Source of the DNA: CALHVX01 sp964640725
GTDB lineage: Bacteria > Pseudomonadota > Gammaproteobacteria > Pseudomonadales > Azotimanducaceae
Reading direction: 5' to 3'
DNA: 64,000 nucleotides
Assembly (NCBI GenBank): GCA_964640725.1
Contig: CAZXIJ010000016.1
Location: 29,496-93,495, forward strand
Below, in pieces: positions 44,776 to 53,683 of the stretch (its first letter is position 1; each line of letters opens with the position of its first letter). The notes beneath the pieces are model-generated. The model had not been told where the DNA came from. It saw nothing but the letters and a program-made list of their open reading frames with translations, and made no database searches. The translations under genes were made by a program, and so were the position numbers.

Positions 44776-45120
44776 CCCGCAGCGTTCGCGCACTTTTCCA
44801 GGCCAGCGGCGGCGGCAGCCACCAGATCGTCGAGGCTTCTCAGATCAAATTCAGCCCGGACGGCAGCATTCGAGTCTGTGTCGGCCATCCTGTCATAGAA
44901 AGCGTCGAACCCGTTGCAGGGTCTGACAGTCAGGCGCACGATTCCTGGTCCTTCTGGGGGAGAAGGTTTGCGGGCCGCGCAGGATAGTCCATTCAGGCGC
45001 GCTCCCCGATCGCTGCTGTTCGCCCCTTGCAGGGTTGAACTCGCCAACGCATTGCCTTGGCAGGAACGACCCGTCACTGATTCAAGTCGGTGGCTGCGGC
45101 CCCGGCAAGGAGAAACGAAC
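44776..45120. other. Intergenic stretch without a recognisable gene
   Basis: This 345-bp stretch follows the RND stop. Open frames exist on both strands, but none has a ribosome-binding site, a motif or a clean boundary. The last 15 bp carry the AAGGAG site of the next gene. I see no strong terminator hairpin. Confidence 0.5.
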
Positions 45121-45906
45121 ATGTTCCGTACCCTAGTCGCAATCGCGATACTGGCTCTCGGCACCGCGAGCGCTCACGCGGCCGACAGCGACGACACCGC
45201 CAGACCCGTACTGTCCGTCTACTCTGTCACCGTAAAACCCTCCGGCATGGCCGCTCTGACGGCAATGGGCAAACAGGTGGTGGCAGCCAACCGCCAGCTG
45301 GAAACCGATCGCTACTGGACAGCCTGGCGACAGATGGCGGGCACCAACAATCAGCTGATGTTTAGCCGGAGCTTTCCGAACTTCGCAGCCCTGGACCAAG
45401 CCCCCATGGACGCTGTGACGACCGCCTACGGGCCAGAAAAAGCAGCGGAGATCTATCGGGCCTGGGGCGCGGTGGAAACGGTTCAGACCGGCATCTGGGT
45501 ACACAACCCGGCGCTAAGCGTCGGCAAGCCTGCAAGCAACCCGGGCGGCGTCAGTATCTGGTTACAGGTTGATGTTGCAGCTGGCGAGGACGAAGCCTTT
45601 GCGGGCTATATGGCAAAGGTCGCCGAAGCGACGCGAGAGGTCACGCCCGATCTGAGCTACCAGACCTACGCGCCTGTGGCAGGCGAGCCGGGCTACTGGG
45701 TCTTTGCAATCGACACGACGCTCGCGAAGATGGACCAGGGTCCAGGCATGAGCATCATGGATCGTCTGCAGAAAGCCTTCGGTAGCAGCACCACGCGCAA
45801 ACTCAAAGCCGTTCGCGACAAGGCCGTGCTGGACGCCCGGCAGGTCATCGCCCGAGTTGATCCAGAGCTCAGCTACTGGCCCGAGGAGTCGGTGGCAGGC
45901 CGCTAG
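45121..45906 (+). CDS. Hypothetical secreted protein
   Basis: This 261-residue protein has a clear signal peptide (FRTLVAIAILALGTASAHAA). The body is a duplicated alpha/beta module: VLSVYSVTVKPSGMAALTAM, SFPNFAALDQAPMDAVTTAYG and later VSIWLQVDVAAGEDEAFAGY, recalling two dimeric alpha-beta barrel (antibiotic monooxygenase-like) units, but the match is weak. AAGGAG precedes the ATG. Its 3' end overlaps a small gene on the other strand by 38 bp. Confidence 0.75.
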   Translation: MFRTLVAIAILALGTASAHAADSDDTARPVLSVYSVTVKPSGMAALTAMGKQVVAANRQLETDRYWTAWRQMAGTNNQLMFSRSFPNFAALDQAPMDAVTTAYGPEKAAEIYRAWGAVETVQTGIWVHNPALSVGKPASNPGGVSIWLQVDVAAGEDEAFAGYMAKVAEATREVTPDLSYQTYAPVAGEPGYWVFAIDTTLAKMDQGPGMSIMDRLQKAFGSSTTRKLKAVRDKAVLDARQVIARVDPELSYWPEESVAGR

Positions 45907-46030
45907 CCACGGCGACCTGGCGCCCTCGAAAGTTCGGCGGGCGCTTCAGTTGAAAGGCCGCGATGGTCTCTCGGGCATCGCCAGTCTGGAAGGCGCGCAG
46001 CATATGATCTGCATAGGTGTCATAGCGCAT
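45869..46030 (-). CDS. Small protein (53 residues) with a strong ribosome-binding site
   Basis: The frame begins MRYDTYADHMLRAFQTGDAR and ends in a Pro/Arg-rich tail. CAGGAG lies 6 bp before the ATG, which is the main evidence. The sequence is amphipathic without a membrane segment or Cys motif. It overlaps the convergent secreted-protein gene by 38 bp and is divergent from the DUF998 gene across about 112 bp. The family is unknown. Confidence 0.45.
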   Translation of the reverse strand: MRYDTYADHMLRAFQTGDARETIAAFQLKRPPNFRGRQVAVASGLPPTPRASS

Positions 46031-46142
46031 GGTCGGCTCCTGCGTTGCACGCCGGCAAATTCGCAGTATGGAACGTGCCAAAGGCACGGCCAACCGCGAA
46101 ACGCAGGCGTACAATACGGTTCGGCGCATACGAATCGACTGC

Positions 46143-46748
46143 ATGAACAGACTCCGACGTCCAGCTTTGATCCTCGCATTGGTCGGCGCCCTGCTGACGC
46201 CGGTGCTCCACGGCATCGTGCTCATTGCGTCCCAGCAGGCCCCCCTGGCGACACCGATCAGCGCGCTCACGCAAACGCCCCTGGGCAATCTTGCGCTGCT
46301 CGCATTGCTGCTGTTCGGCGGCGCGCAGCTCCTTGTCGGCCTCGCCCTCGGCATGCTCGACCACGGCCGCCTTTGGCCCGCTGCGCGAATCCTGGTTAAA
46401 GGGTGCGGGATCGCCGTCTGGGGTCTTGCCTATCACTTTGATCAGCTCGCATCCGGCGCCGCAGGGGCAAACAGCAGCGACCCGCTCTGGATCGTCGCCT
46501 CCCTCGTCGGCTTCGCCATGGGCTGCCTGATTCCCGGCCTGCGGCGCATTGCGCCGCGCCTGGGCCGATTCAACCTGGCCTGCCTGATCGCCTGGGTTCT
46601 GCTGATCCCCCTGGCGGGGCTCATGGGCGATGGCCTGATCGGAGGTTACGAGCGGCTGGTCGGGCTCATCTATGTGAGCTGGATCGTTGGGCTTTGCATG
46701 GGTCTGTTGAGTCTTGGTCAGCGACAGCCTCCCTCAGTACCACTCTAA
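46143..46748 (+). CDS. DUF998 membrane protein
   Basis: This 201-residue protein has six hydrophobic helices and the DUF998 pattern (LVGALLTPVLHGIVLIASQQ, ISALTQTPLGNLALLALLLF). Bacterial members are uncharacterised membrane proteins. The ATG at 46143 places the first helix directly at the N-terminus; an ATG at 46071 in the same frame would add a basic leader with no better site. Confidence 0.75.
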   Translation: MNRLRRPALILALVGALLTPVLHGIVLIASQQAPLATPISALTQTPLGNLALLALLLFGGAQLLVGLALGMLDHGRLWPAARILVKGCGIAVWGLAYHFDQLASGAAGANSSDPLWIVASLVGFAMGCLIPGLRRIAPRLGRFNLACLIAWVLLIPLAGLMGDGLIGGYERLVGLIYVSWIVGLCMGLLSLGQRQPPSVPL

Positions 46749-46790
46749 CTGGCCAACCTCCTCACGGGCGCGTCACCGGCATCAAGATGC

Positions 46791-47240
46791 TCAGGCAGGC
46801 CGCCACACCCGGTACTCGACACCACCGCCCTCCATGAACCGCCCTTCGCCCACAAAAAAGGTCGTGTTGAGCCAGGCATAGCGTTCATCGCCGGTCTCGA
46901 TTCGCGGGTTGGTATAGAAGTACTGCTGCCCAAAGTCCGATCCCTGGCCCTGCGCCAGCGCGCTCTGTACCTGTTCGTTCAGGCCCAGCAGGCCGACATA
47001 CTGCACGTACAGATAGGCATCATCGTGCGTCTGAATCTGCAGCCGCACATCGACCCTGACGAACCCGTCCGGCCCAAAGAGCGCCCACTCGCCGCCCCCC
47101 AGCACCTTGCCGCGAACGCGCTCGCCGGTCACATCGCCGCCGGACACTTCCAGGTAGTTACGAGTGCCGATGGGCCCCGGGCCAATGGGCAGCCCTTCCT
47201 TGAGGGTGGCATTGAAAGAAAACTCTTCGACAAGATTCAT
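46791..47240 (-). CDS. DUF3237 family protein
   Basis: This 149-residue protein shows the DUF3237 pattern: FNATLKEGLPIGPGPIGTRNYLEVSGG (in part), GEWALFGPDGFVRVDVRLQIQTHD and RYAWLNTTFFVGEGRF. The family forms a small beta-barrel and is common in degradation clusters of actinobacteria and proteobacteria, with no proven activity. CCAGGAAC precedes the ATG at 47240. Confidence 0.85.
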   Translation of the reverse strand: MNLVEEFSFNATLKEGLPIGPGPIGTRNYLEVSGGDVTGERVRGKVLGGGEWALFGPDGFVRVDVRLQIQTHDDAYLYVQYVGLLGLNEQVQSALAQGQGSDFGQQYFYTNPRIETGDERYAWLNTTFFVGEGRFMEGGGVEYRVWRPA

Positions 47241-47418
47241 GGTCGTTCCTGGGTCACTGGGATCCGGCACATCATAACGGACATCGCCGCTTCGCCTGCT
47301 CCCGGGGCCAAAGCCACCGGCGGCGTGCCCTGGCCAGCCTTGCGAGCCCCTCATGCAGGCGCTGCAAATCAGGTACATTTGGCTCAACGAGATGACAGAA
47401 CCCAACGGAACCAGCTTG

Positions 47419-47988
47419 ATGATGCAACGATCGAAGAAAAGACTTGCAGCAGGGACCATTCGCACGGCCCTGGCGACAGCACTGACCCTTGGCTGGCTGG
47501 TGGGCTGCAGCGAGTGGGGAGAAGGCGACAACGCGCCAACGATCTTTGATACCCCGGAGGAGAAAGCGGCCCGGGACGAGCGTCGCAGCCAGAGCCCGGC
47601 CGTGACGATCTACGGCAAACCCTACGTATTTGTGAGCGCCGTGATCGACGGCAAGCAATCGGTGCCGGACAGCGATCCGCCGCCCCGCATCATCCTCGAG
47701 GACCACCTGGTCAAAGGCTCCGACGGGTGCCATGCAATCAGTGCGAGGGCCGGCATCTTTACGCCGTCCGGCTACGAATTTTCGCTCATGGAGAGCGGGC
47801 CGCTGCAGGACGAAGCGCACCTGGCGCAGTACCCCTGCACCGAGCCGGGCCGGCAACGATGGCCCGCCCTGCGTGCGCTGGAAGATCGCGTCTGGGCCCT
47901 GAGCATCGATGCCAGCGGCATTCTGGAAATGAAGGACTATAGCGGCGCGCCCTACAGGTTCCGCTTGCAGCCCGCGCCGGCGCAATGA
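47419..47988 (+). CDS. Hypothetical lipoprotein
   Basis: This 189-residue protein has a lipobox (LGWLVGC, Cys30 from ATG 47419) and two cysteines (DGCHAIS, QYPCTEP) suitable for a disulfide. The body has no family I recognise; FTPSGYEFSLMESGPL and RALEDRVWALSIDASG are its clearest strands. The stop overlaps the TetR start by 4 bp, so the two are co-expressed. Confidence 0.7.
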   Translation: MMQRSKKRLAAGTIRTALATALTLGWLVGCSEWGEGDNAPTIFDTPEEKAARDERRSQSPAVTIYGKPYVFVSAVIDGKQSVPDSDPPPRIILEDHLVKGSDGCHAISARAGIFTPSGYEFSLMESGPLQDEAHLAQYPCTEPGRQRWPALRALEDRVWALSIDASGILEMKDYSGAPYRFRLQPAPAQ

Positions 47989-48683
47989 AATCCGCCGGAG
48001 CAAAACCTGCCGACAGCCGCCGCGCCCGCAGCGATGCCACCAAGCACGCGCTCATGCGAGCGGCAGAAAAGCTCATCGCCGAGAACGGGGTCGAAAACGT
48101 CTCCATTCGGGAGATCGTTGCCGCAGCAGATCAGAAGAACGAATCGGCGCTGCAGTATCACTTCAAGAACCTCAGTGGGCTGCTGAGCGCGATTCGCACG
48201 GAGCGCGCCGAGCAGGTGCGAGCCAAGCGCGCCGAGCAGCTGGATGCCCTGCTGGCAGAACGGCAGGATCCCACTCTGCGGCAACTGTGCACGCTCATGG
48301 TGGAGCCCACGTTCCAGCTGGCCCGATCCAGGTTGGAGTTTCGCCGCTACATCCGCGCTTTCGGCACAGAGCTGGCGCACGCGAGCACATCGCCGCTACG
48401 GGCGATATCCGGGCACGGCGGGGGCGGCGAGAGCGGTGAACGGCTCGGGATGCTGCTACGGCAGTCGCTGCCGCATCTCGACGAGAAAGACTACCGTCGT
48501 CGTATGGAGTCAGCGGTGCTGCTATGCACATCCGCCATGTACCACCACGCCAACCAGAAGAGTGCGTTCCGGGGGGAGCAGTCAGACCTGTTTCTGAACG
48601 CCCTGATCGATGCGCTCTGCGGGCTGCTTGGGGCGCCAGTTTCCGCAGAGACCAAAGCGTACAAGCGCAAGGCCGGAGGCTAG
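47985..48683 (+). CDS. TetR-family regulator
   Basis: This 232-residue protein has a TetR helix-turn-helix (ALMRAAEKLIAENGVENVS, EIVAAADQKNESALQYHFKN). It lies about 2.4 kb from the GST/dehalogenase promoters, making it a candidate reader of the TAATG-N5-CATTA site, but nothing in the sequence proves this. After correcting the assembly gap, its stop is only 6 bp from the convergent sulfatase stop. Confidence 0.88.
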   Translation: MKSAGAKPADSRRARSDATKHALMRAAEKLIAENGVENVSIREIVAAADQKNESALQYHFKNLSGLLSAIRTERAEQVRAKRAEQLDALLAERQDPTLRQLCTLMVEPTFQLARSRLEFRRYIRAFGTELAHASTSPLRAISGHGGGGESGERLGMLLRQSLPHLDEKDYRRRMESAVLLCTSAMYHHANQKSAFRGEQSDLFLNALIDALCGLLGAPVSAETKAYKRKAGG

Positions 48684-48891
48684 CGGGGCTCAGTTGCTCC
48701 AGTACACGTAGCTATCGGAGGCCGGATCCATCGGCTNNNNNNNNNNNNNNNNNNNNNNNNNNNNNNNNNNNNNNNNNNNNNNNNNNNNNNNNNNNNNNNN
48801 NNNNNNNNNNNNNNNNNNNNNNNNNNNNNNNNNNNNAGCGGGGCTCAGTTGCTCCAGTACACGTAGCTATCGGAGGCCGGATCCATCGGCT
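48682..48891. repeat. Assembly gap (N 48737-48836) with duplicated 55-bp flanks
   Basis: Bases 48682-48736 and 48837-48891 are identical and flank 100 Ns. The copies contain the last codons of the sulfatase, so the apparent 161-bp spacer between the TetR and sulfatase stops is really 6 bp. Confidence 0.95.
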
Positions 48892-50494
48892 GTCGCAAAT
48901 GCTTGTCGACATTGATCGGCGCAGCGCTCACAGAATCCCAAAGCGGCGGCACCATCTCGGCGTTGTGCTGCGCCAGCAGGGACATCATCTCGGCAACCAC
49001 TTCCGGACGTTGCGCGGCCAGGTTTTTTTGCTCACCGGGATCCGTCGCCAGATCGAAAAGCCAGGTCTGGTCAATTTGCGGCACCACCGCGAGCTTCCAG
49101 TCGTGATGCCGTACCGTGCGGTAATCTCCGGCGCGCCAGAACAGGGTGTCGTGGGGCCTTGGCTGCGCGCCATCGCTCTGCACGTAGTCGAGCAAGCTCA
49201 CGCCATCGATCCTGTGATCGGCATCCAGCGTCGCGCCAGCCGCTTCGGCTGCGGTGGCGTAGATGTCGAAGTGATGTACCGGCGCATCGTAGCGCGCCCC
49301 GGCGGGAATGCGCTCGGGCCATTTCATAAAGTACGGCACGTGAATGCCGCCTTCGAAGTTTGTGATCTTCCAGCCACGGTAGGGCTTGTTCACATCGTCA
49401 ATGCCGATATAGCCGGCACCGCCGTTATCCGAGGTGAAGATAACGATCGTGTTGTCGTCCAGGCCCTGCGCCTTCAAGGCCTGCAGCACCCGGCCCACGC
49501 CGCGATCCAGACCGCGGATCATGCCCGCGTACACCCGTTCCGTGTGGTCTTCGATGTGCGCCAGCGCGTCGTAATCTTCCTTTGCCGCCTGTAGCGGCGT
49601 ATGCGGCGCCCAATGCGCCAGATACAAAAAGAACGGCCGGTGCTGGTTGTTCTCGATGACCTTGACGGCCTCGTCCGTGTAGTACTTCGTGAGGTAGCCC
49701 GCGGGCTCAAAGGCAGCGCCACCGTTGTAGCTGGCGGCATACTTCATACCCGCCCACAGGAAGCGGTCAATGGGGTCGTAGTCCAGCTGCGAGTTAACGA
49801 CGTTCGGATCGTCCTCTTTCGCATACAGGCCTGAGTGCATGAGCAGGCTCTGATCGAAGCCCTGGTCCTGGGGAGCGCTGCCATTCTCGCGCCCCAGGTG
49901 CCACTTGCCGATATGCGCCGTGTAATAGCCCTCCGCCTTGAGCAACTCGGCGATCGTAATCTCGCTGGACGGCAACCCCATCTGTTCGTAGGGAATGGTG
50001 CGCGGGTTCTCTGCTGGGATCGCAGGCGGCTTGCGCCCGGCGGTCATCAAGGCCAGCGCCGGTGCCATCCCGGCCGGCGTCGGCGTGAACTCGAACCCGA
50101 ACCGCGAACCGTAGCGGCCCGTCATGATCATTGCCCGGGACGGAGCACAGGTGCCTTGCCCGGCGTAGCCGTTGGTGAAATTGACACCGCTGGCTGCGAT
50201 CGAATCAATGTGCGGCGTCGGCACCGTCCCGTCAGCGACGCCGCCACCGTTGAAGGTCAGGTCGTTCCAGCCCAGATCATCGGCGACGATGAGTACGATG
50301 TTCGGCTTGCGCGGACCGGGAGCCGGTGTGGCCGGCCCCTGCGCCCAGTCAATGACCTGATGTTCGCCCACCGGCGTTCGCCGATCAGACATGATCGAGA
50401 CCCCGGTCAGAACCAGCTCGATCCGGAACAGGTAGGCCGCACCCGCGAGAATCGCCAAGGTCAGCGCCGCCACGGAGAGTCGCTTTGCAGTCAT
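48845..50494 (-). CDS. Membrane-anchored arylsulfatase
   Basis: This 549-residue protein has an N-terminal helix (SVAALTLAILAGAAYLFRIEL) and a type I sulfatase domain: VLIVADDLGWNDL (metal Asp72, Asp73), CAPSR (Cys116, the formylglycine site CxPSR), HIGKWHLG and FTSDNGGAG. Cys at this site needs the FGE/SumF-type maturase, not seen in the window. The enzyme should cleave sulfate esters outside the cytoplasm. It is 17 bp downstream of the GST gene on the same strand, so they share a transcript. Confidence 0.92.
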   Translation of the reverse strand: MTAKRLSVAALTLAILAGAAYLFRIELVLTGVSIMSDRRTPVGEHQVIDWAQGPATPAPGPRKPNIVLIVADDLGWNDLTFNGGGVADGTVPTPHIDSIAASGVNFTNGYAGQGTCAPSRAMIMTGRYGSRFGFEFTPTPAGMAPALALMTAGRKPPAIPAENPRTIPYEQMGLPSSEITIAELLKAEGYYTAHIGKWHLGRENGSAPQDQGFDQSLLMHSGLYAKEDDPNVVNSQLDYDPIDRFLWAGMKYAASYNGGAAFEPAGYLTKYYTDEAVKVIENNQHRPFFLYLAHWAPHTPLQAAKEDYDALAHIEDHTERVYAGMIRGLDRGVGRVLQALKAQGLDDNTIVIFTSDNGGAGYIGIDDVNKPYRGWKITNFEGGIHVPYFMKWPERIPAGARYDAPVHHFDIYATAAEAAGATLDADHRIDGVSLLDYVQSDGAQPRPHDTLFWRAGDYRTVRHHDWKLAVVPQIDQTWLFDLATDPGEQKNLAAQRPEVVAEMMSLLAQHNAEMVPPLWDSVSAAPINVDKHLRQPMDPASDSYVYWSN

Positions 50495-50511
50495 CGGAGC
50501 GCTTCCTGATC

Positions 50512-51120
50512 CTAAAGGTTGATCGCTTTGTCAAAGGCCGGGCGCGCAGCGATGCGCTCAATGTAGCCTTTGAGGTTTGCCATCTCGTCGGGCACACACT
50601 TGCTCCGGTTCGCCATGAAGCAGGCGTGGCCGAGCATGATATCGGCGCCGGAAAATTCGCCGATCAGATAGTCCTTGCCCGCGAGGGCTTCATCGACCGG
50701 TGCCAGGGACTTGGTCAGCAGGCGCTGCGCCTGCCCCAGGACCGTTTCGTCGCGGCGTTCCGGCGGCAGCAGAACGGTCTGCACCACAATCGTATTGATC
50801 GGCGGCATGACCATGCCTTCGCAGTAGTGAAACCACTGCAGGTAGCCGGGGAACTCCGGCGCCTCGACCGCGGGCTTCAGACCGCCATTCCTGTGGCGCT
50901 CCAGCACGTAGTCAACGATCGCCCCCGACTCGTAGATCATGACATCGCCGTCCTCCAGCACCGGAATGCGCCCCAAGGGGTGACGGGCTCGGTGCTCATC
51001 GGACTTCAGGTCCTTGGGATGAAAGCTCATATGGTTCAGCTCGTAGGGCAGTTGCAGCTCCTCGAGCAGCCAGACGATCCGTCCAGCGCGGGAGTTTGGC
51101 GCAAAGTGCAGTGTCAGCAT
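50512..51120 (-). CDS. Glutathione S-transferase
   Basis: This 202-residue protein has a GST N-domain (LTLHFAPNSRAGRIVWLLEELQLPYEL, in part; GRIPVLEDGDVMIYESGAI with the glutathione-binding ES) and a helical C-domain (YLIGEFSGADIMLGHACF). AGAGGAAG precedes the ATG at 51120. It is divergent from the haloalkane dehalogenase, and each start has its own TAATG-N5-CATTA site; the GST may handle toxic products of dehalogenation. Confidence 0.9.
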   Translation of the reverse strand: MLTLHFAPNSRAGRIVWLLEELQLPYELNHMSFHPKDLKSDEHRARHPLGRIPVLEDGDVMIYESGAIVDYVLERHRNGGLKPAVEAPEFPGYLQWFHYCEGMVMPPINTIVVQTVLLPPERRDETVLGQAQRLLTKSLAPVDEALAGKDYLIGEFSGADIMLGHACFMANRSKCVPDEMANLKGYIERIAARPAFDKAINL

Positions 51121-51178
51121 GGGTCTTCCTCTTGCGGGAGCGGCGTTGCGCACGGCCGGCGCGATGCGCTCGATTATG

Positions 51179-51193
51179 TAATGTTTTTCATTA
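51179..51193. promoter_or_regulatory. TAATG-N5-CATTA operator, copy 2 (GST side)
   Basis: TAATG-TTTTT-CATTA lies 58 bp upstream of the GST start. On the minus strand a CATAAT -10-like hexamer (51178-51173) directly abuts it. Arms and spacer are identical in form to the copies at 22388 and 51276. Confidence 0.7.
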
Positions 51194-51273
51194 TTTGTCG
51201 ATCCGACAGGACGCGAGCCGATCGGTCACCGGGACAACGAAAGAATCCTATCGAAAACAGCAGGACTCCAGTT

Positions 51274-51290
51274 ATAATGTATTTCATTAT
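51274..51290 (+). promoter_or_regulatory. TATAAT -10 with overlapping TAATG-N5-CATTA operator, copy 3 (dehalogenase side)
   Basis: TATAAT at 51274-51279 is a perfect -10. TAATG-TATTT-CATTA at 51276-51290 overlaps it and ends 18 bp before the dehalogenase ATG. A protein bound here would block transcription. Confidence 0.75.
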
Positions 51291-51308
51291 TTAAATCCGG
51301 TCGCAGCC

Positions 51309-52376
51309 ATGAACATCCTTCGGACCCCTGACGCGCGATTCGAAAACCTGCCGGACTACCCTTTCGCGCCGCGCTACACCACCATTCAAAGCGAAGACGG
51401 GAGCGAACTGCGCATTCACCACCTGGACGAAGGGCCGGCCGACGGCCCGCTGGTGCTCTGCATGCACGGGCAACCGGTCTGGAGCTATCTGTACCGCCAC
51501 GTCATACCGCACCTGACGGCGGCGGGCATGCGCGTGATCGCCCCTGACCTGGTGGGCTACGGCAAATCGGACAAGCCCGCCGCCCGGGAGGACTACAGCT
51601 ACGAGCGGCAGGTTGCGTGGATGGGCGCCTGGCTGACCGGCAACGACTTTTCCGATATCACCTTTTTCGGACAGGACTGGGGCGGGCTTGTGGGCCTGCG
51701 CCTGGTGGCGGCGCACGGCGATCGCTTCGCCCGGGTGGTGATTGCCAATACCGGGCTGCCCTATAACCCGGACGTGCCGGAAGACATTGTGCGCAAGGTC
51801 GAAGCGTTCCGCAGCACGGCACCGACCCCAAGCCTCATGGAGATGCAGCAGGCGCTCCAGAGCATGGACACCGACGGGCACCCCGCCCAGAAGTTCGCCT
51901 ACTGGCAAAAATGGTGCTGGGAAACCGAAGATCTGCCGGTGGGCTTTATTATGTCGATGATGCTCGAACGCCCGGCCAAACCGCTGCAGGCGCTGAAGTT
52001 TTTGCTGCACAAGCTGGGCGCACGCTCGCCCCTGCCGACGCCGCTGGCCAAAGCCTACGACGCCCCTTTTCCGGACCCGAGCTACAAAATGGGGCCACGA
52101 GCCATGCCCAGCCAGGTGCCTACCCTGCCGACCTCGCCTTCCCTGGCGGCGCAGCGCGAGGCCTGGGCATTCTTCGACAAGTTCGATAAGCCCTTTCTGT
52201 GCGCCTTCTCAGACGACGACCCGGTCACGCGAGCCATGGAAACGCAATTCCGTGAGCGAGTCCCGGGCACCCAGGGCTTGCCGCACACGACCATCAAGGG
52301 CGGTGGCCACTTCGTGCAGGAGAACGCCCCGGAGCAGGTGGCAAAGGTGATCGTCGACCTGATCCGAACGACCTAG
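51309..52376 (+). CDS. Haloalkane dehalogenase (HLD-I, DhlA/DhmA-like)
   Basis: This 355-residue alpha/beta-hydrolase has HGQPVWSYLYR (oxyanion/halide region), the nucleophile elbow FGQDWGG with Asp123 and halide-stabilising Trp124, an acid around AFSDDDPVTR and the base in KGGGHFVQEN. The spacing matches DhlA, where the nucleophile is Asp124 followed by Trp125; the Glu of HGEP is Gln here. The protein is about 45 residues longer than DhlA, mostly in the cap. It should convert haloalkanes to alcohols. Confidence 0.9.
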   Translation: MNILRTPDARFENLPDYPFAPRYTTIQSEDGSELRIHHLDEGPADGPLVLCMHGQPVWSYLYRHVIPHLTAAGMRVIAPDLVGYGKSDKPAAREDYSYERQVAWMGAWLTGNDFSDITFFGQDWGGLVGLRLVAAHGDRFARVVIANTGLPYNPDVPEDIVRKVEAFRSTAPTPSLMEMQQALQSMDTDGHPAQKFAYWQKWCWETEDLPVGFIMSMMLERPAKPLQALKFLLHKLGARSPLPTPLAKAYDAPFPDPSYKMGPRAMPSQVPTLPTSPSLAAQREAWAFFDKFDKPFLCAFSDDDPVTRAMETQFRERVPGTQGLPHTTIKGGGHFVQENAPEQVAKVIVDLIRTT

Positions 52377-52391
52377 GGGCGCAAACCGACC

Positions 52392-53084
52392 ATGCACCGC
52401 GTCGCCAGAATCCTCGCCCGGACCGCGCTGACGTCGGCTCTCCTTGGGGTCATCGCTTTCGGCTTCGTGTTTTTTTCGCCCCGCCCCGCTCTAACGATCG
52501 ACCCAACCACGCTTGCCGGGGACGGCAGCGCGGTCAACTACTGCGAACTGTCAGTGCTGGACGGCAGCGGCAAGACCGCGGCTGAGATACCGAAAGGCAA
52601 TACGCCCGGTTGCGCGTACGCCCACTTTCCGTTGCCTGTGCTTCGGGAATGCACAGAGCCTTTGCCGGACAATGCTGCAGACCTCCGGGGCCTTTGGATC
52701 GGCGTGACCGGTAAGGTCGGCCATGTCGAGCGCGTTGAGCAGTGCGGCACGCGCATCGTGGTGACCGCCGCCGGGATCATTCACGATGGCGGCCCGAACA
52801 GCACCGGCGGCCTGACGTCTAACGACACGGAAGGCAGCGTGCTGTTCACCATTGGCGATCGCGAGTACTGCCCGCGGACCTCAGCCAGCATGATCTGGAA
52901 CAATCAGGTGCTGGAATTCCGGCCCTTTGGCTGGGGTCCGGTCGTGGTACGCCGCTACCGTGACGGCGAACAGCTGGTCTGGGAATACGCGGACGGCAGC
53001 GTCACGCGTATGGACCGGCTCTGCCAGCTGCCTGAGGCGCACCGGGTGCCGGAGCCCCGGGGCCGTCGGCTCAAGCTGATCTAG
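52392..53084 (+). CDS. Hypothetical secreted or membrane-anchored protein
   Basis: This 230-residue protein has an N-terminal hydrophobic segment (ALTSALLGVIAFGFVFF) and six cysteines spread through the body (NYCELS, PGCAYA, RECTEP, EQCGTR, REYCPR, DRLCQL), suggesting three disulfides in the periplasm. WIGVTGKVGHVERVEQCGTR resembles a lipocalin-like start, but I would not assign it. It follows the dehalogenase by 15 bp. Confidence 0.7.
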   Translation: MHRVARILARTALTSALLGVIAFGFVFFSPRPALTIDPTTLAGDGSAVNYCELSVLDGSGKTAAEIPKGNTPGCAYAHFPLPVLRECTEPLPDNAADLRGLWIGVTGKVGHVERVEQCGTRIVVTAAGIIHDGGPNSTGGLTSNDTEGSVLFTIGDREYCPRTSASMIWNNQVLEFRPFGWGPVVVRRYRDGEQLVWEYADGSVTRMDRLCQLPEAHRVPEPRGRRLKLI

Positions 53085-53121
53085 CCTGCTGCTCTGGCTG
53101 GCCGCCGCAACAACCGCCGGG

Positions 53122-53550
53122 TCAGGATTTGACCGGCAGATTCGGCGCCAGCTCGTTCAAGCACGCGGTCAACACCTCTTTGCCATCGGTCACGACGACC
53201 AACAGCTCCGGGCCCCCGAGTTCCAGCGCGACCTGCAGGCAGGCCCCGCAGGGCCAGGTCAGCTTGCCGTCGGTCCGACGAGACTCAAGGGCCAGAACTT
53301 CCGGACGACCTGCATCCTGCGCCACGGTGGCAAACAGCGCCGTCCTCTCGGCACACATTGCAAGGCCGAGAGAGATGTTCTCCACCAAAGCCCCCGGGAC
53401 GACGTCATTTCGATCGGTGATGACCGCAGCACCCATGTGAAACTCTGAGTACGGCGCATAGGCTCGCGCCCGCGCCGTTGCGGCACTGCGAAGCGCATCT
53501 CGCACCCGGGGATCTTGCGCTTCGGCGCTTGCCAGTGAATCTGTTGCCAT
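53122..53550 (-). CDS. cdd: Cytidine deaminase
   Basis: This 142-residue protein has the zinc motifs CAE (C66-A67-E68, with the catalytic Glu) and PCGAC (C101, C104), the three-Cys ligand set of small tetrameric cytidine deaminases. YAPYSEFHMGAAV is the substrate loop. It converts cytidine and deoxycytidine to uridines in pyrimidine salvage. Confidence 0.93.
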   Translation of the reverse strand: MATDSLASAEAQDPRVRDALRSAATARARAYAPYSEFHMGAAVITDRNDVVPGALVENISLGLAMCAERTALFATVAQDAGRPEVLALESRRTDGKLTWPCGACLQVALELGGPELLVVVTDGKEVLTACLNELAPNLPVKS

Positions 53551-53683
53551 GCCGCCAGCCTGTGTGCGTCTTTGTCGACCGCGATACGCTAGCGGGACAC
53601 TTAGGGCGTTGCAACGACACTAACTACACATCCCCTTGGCTAACCTTTTGTTCTGGCACCAATGCGGCAGTCAAGGAAGTTTC

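Noticed and set aside
44274..45164. Minus-strand frame covering the spacer after the RND gene
   Set aside because: Most of it is antisense to the RND 3' end, and the spacer part has no ribosome-binding site or recognisable motif.
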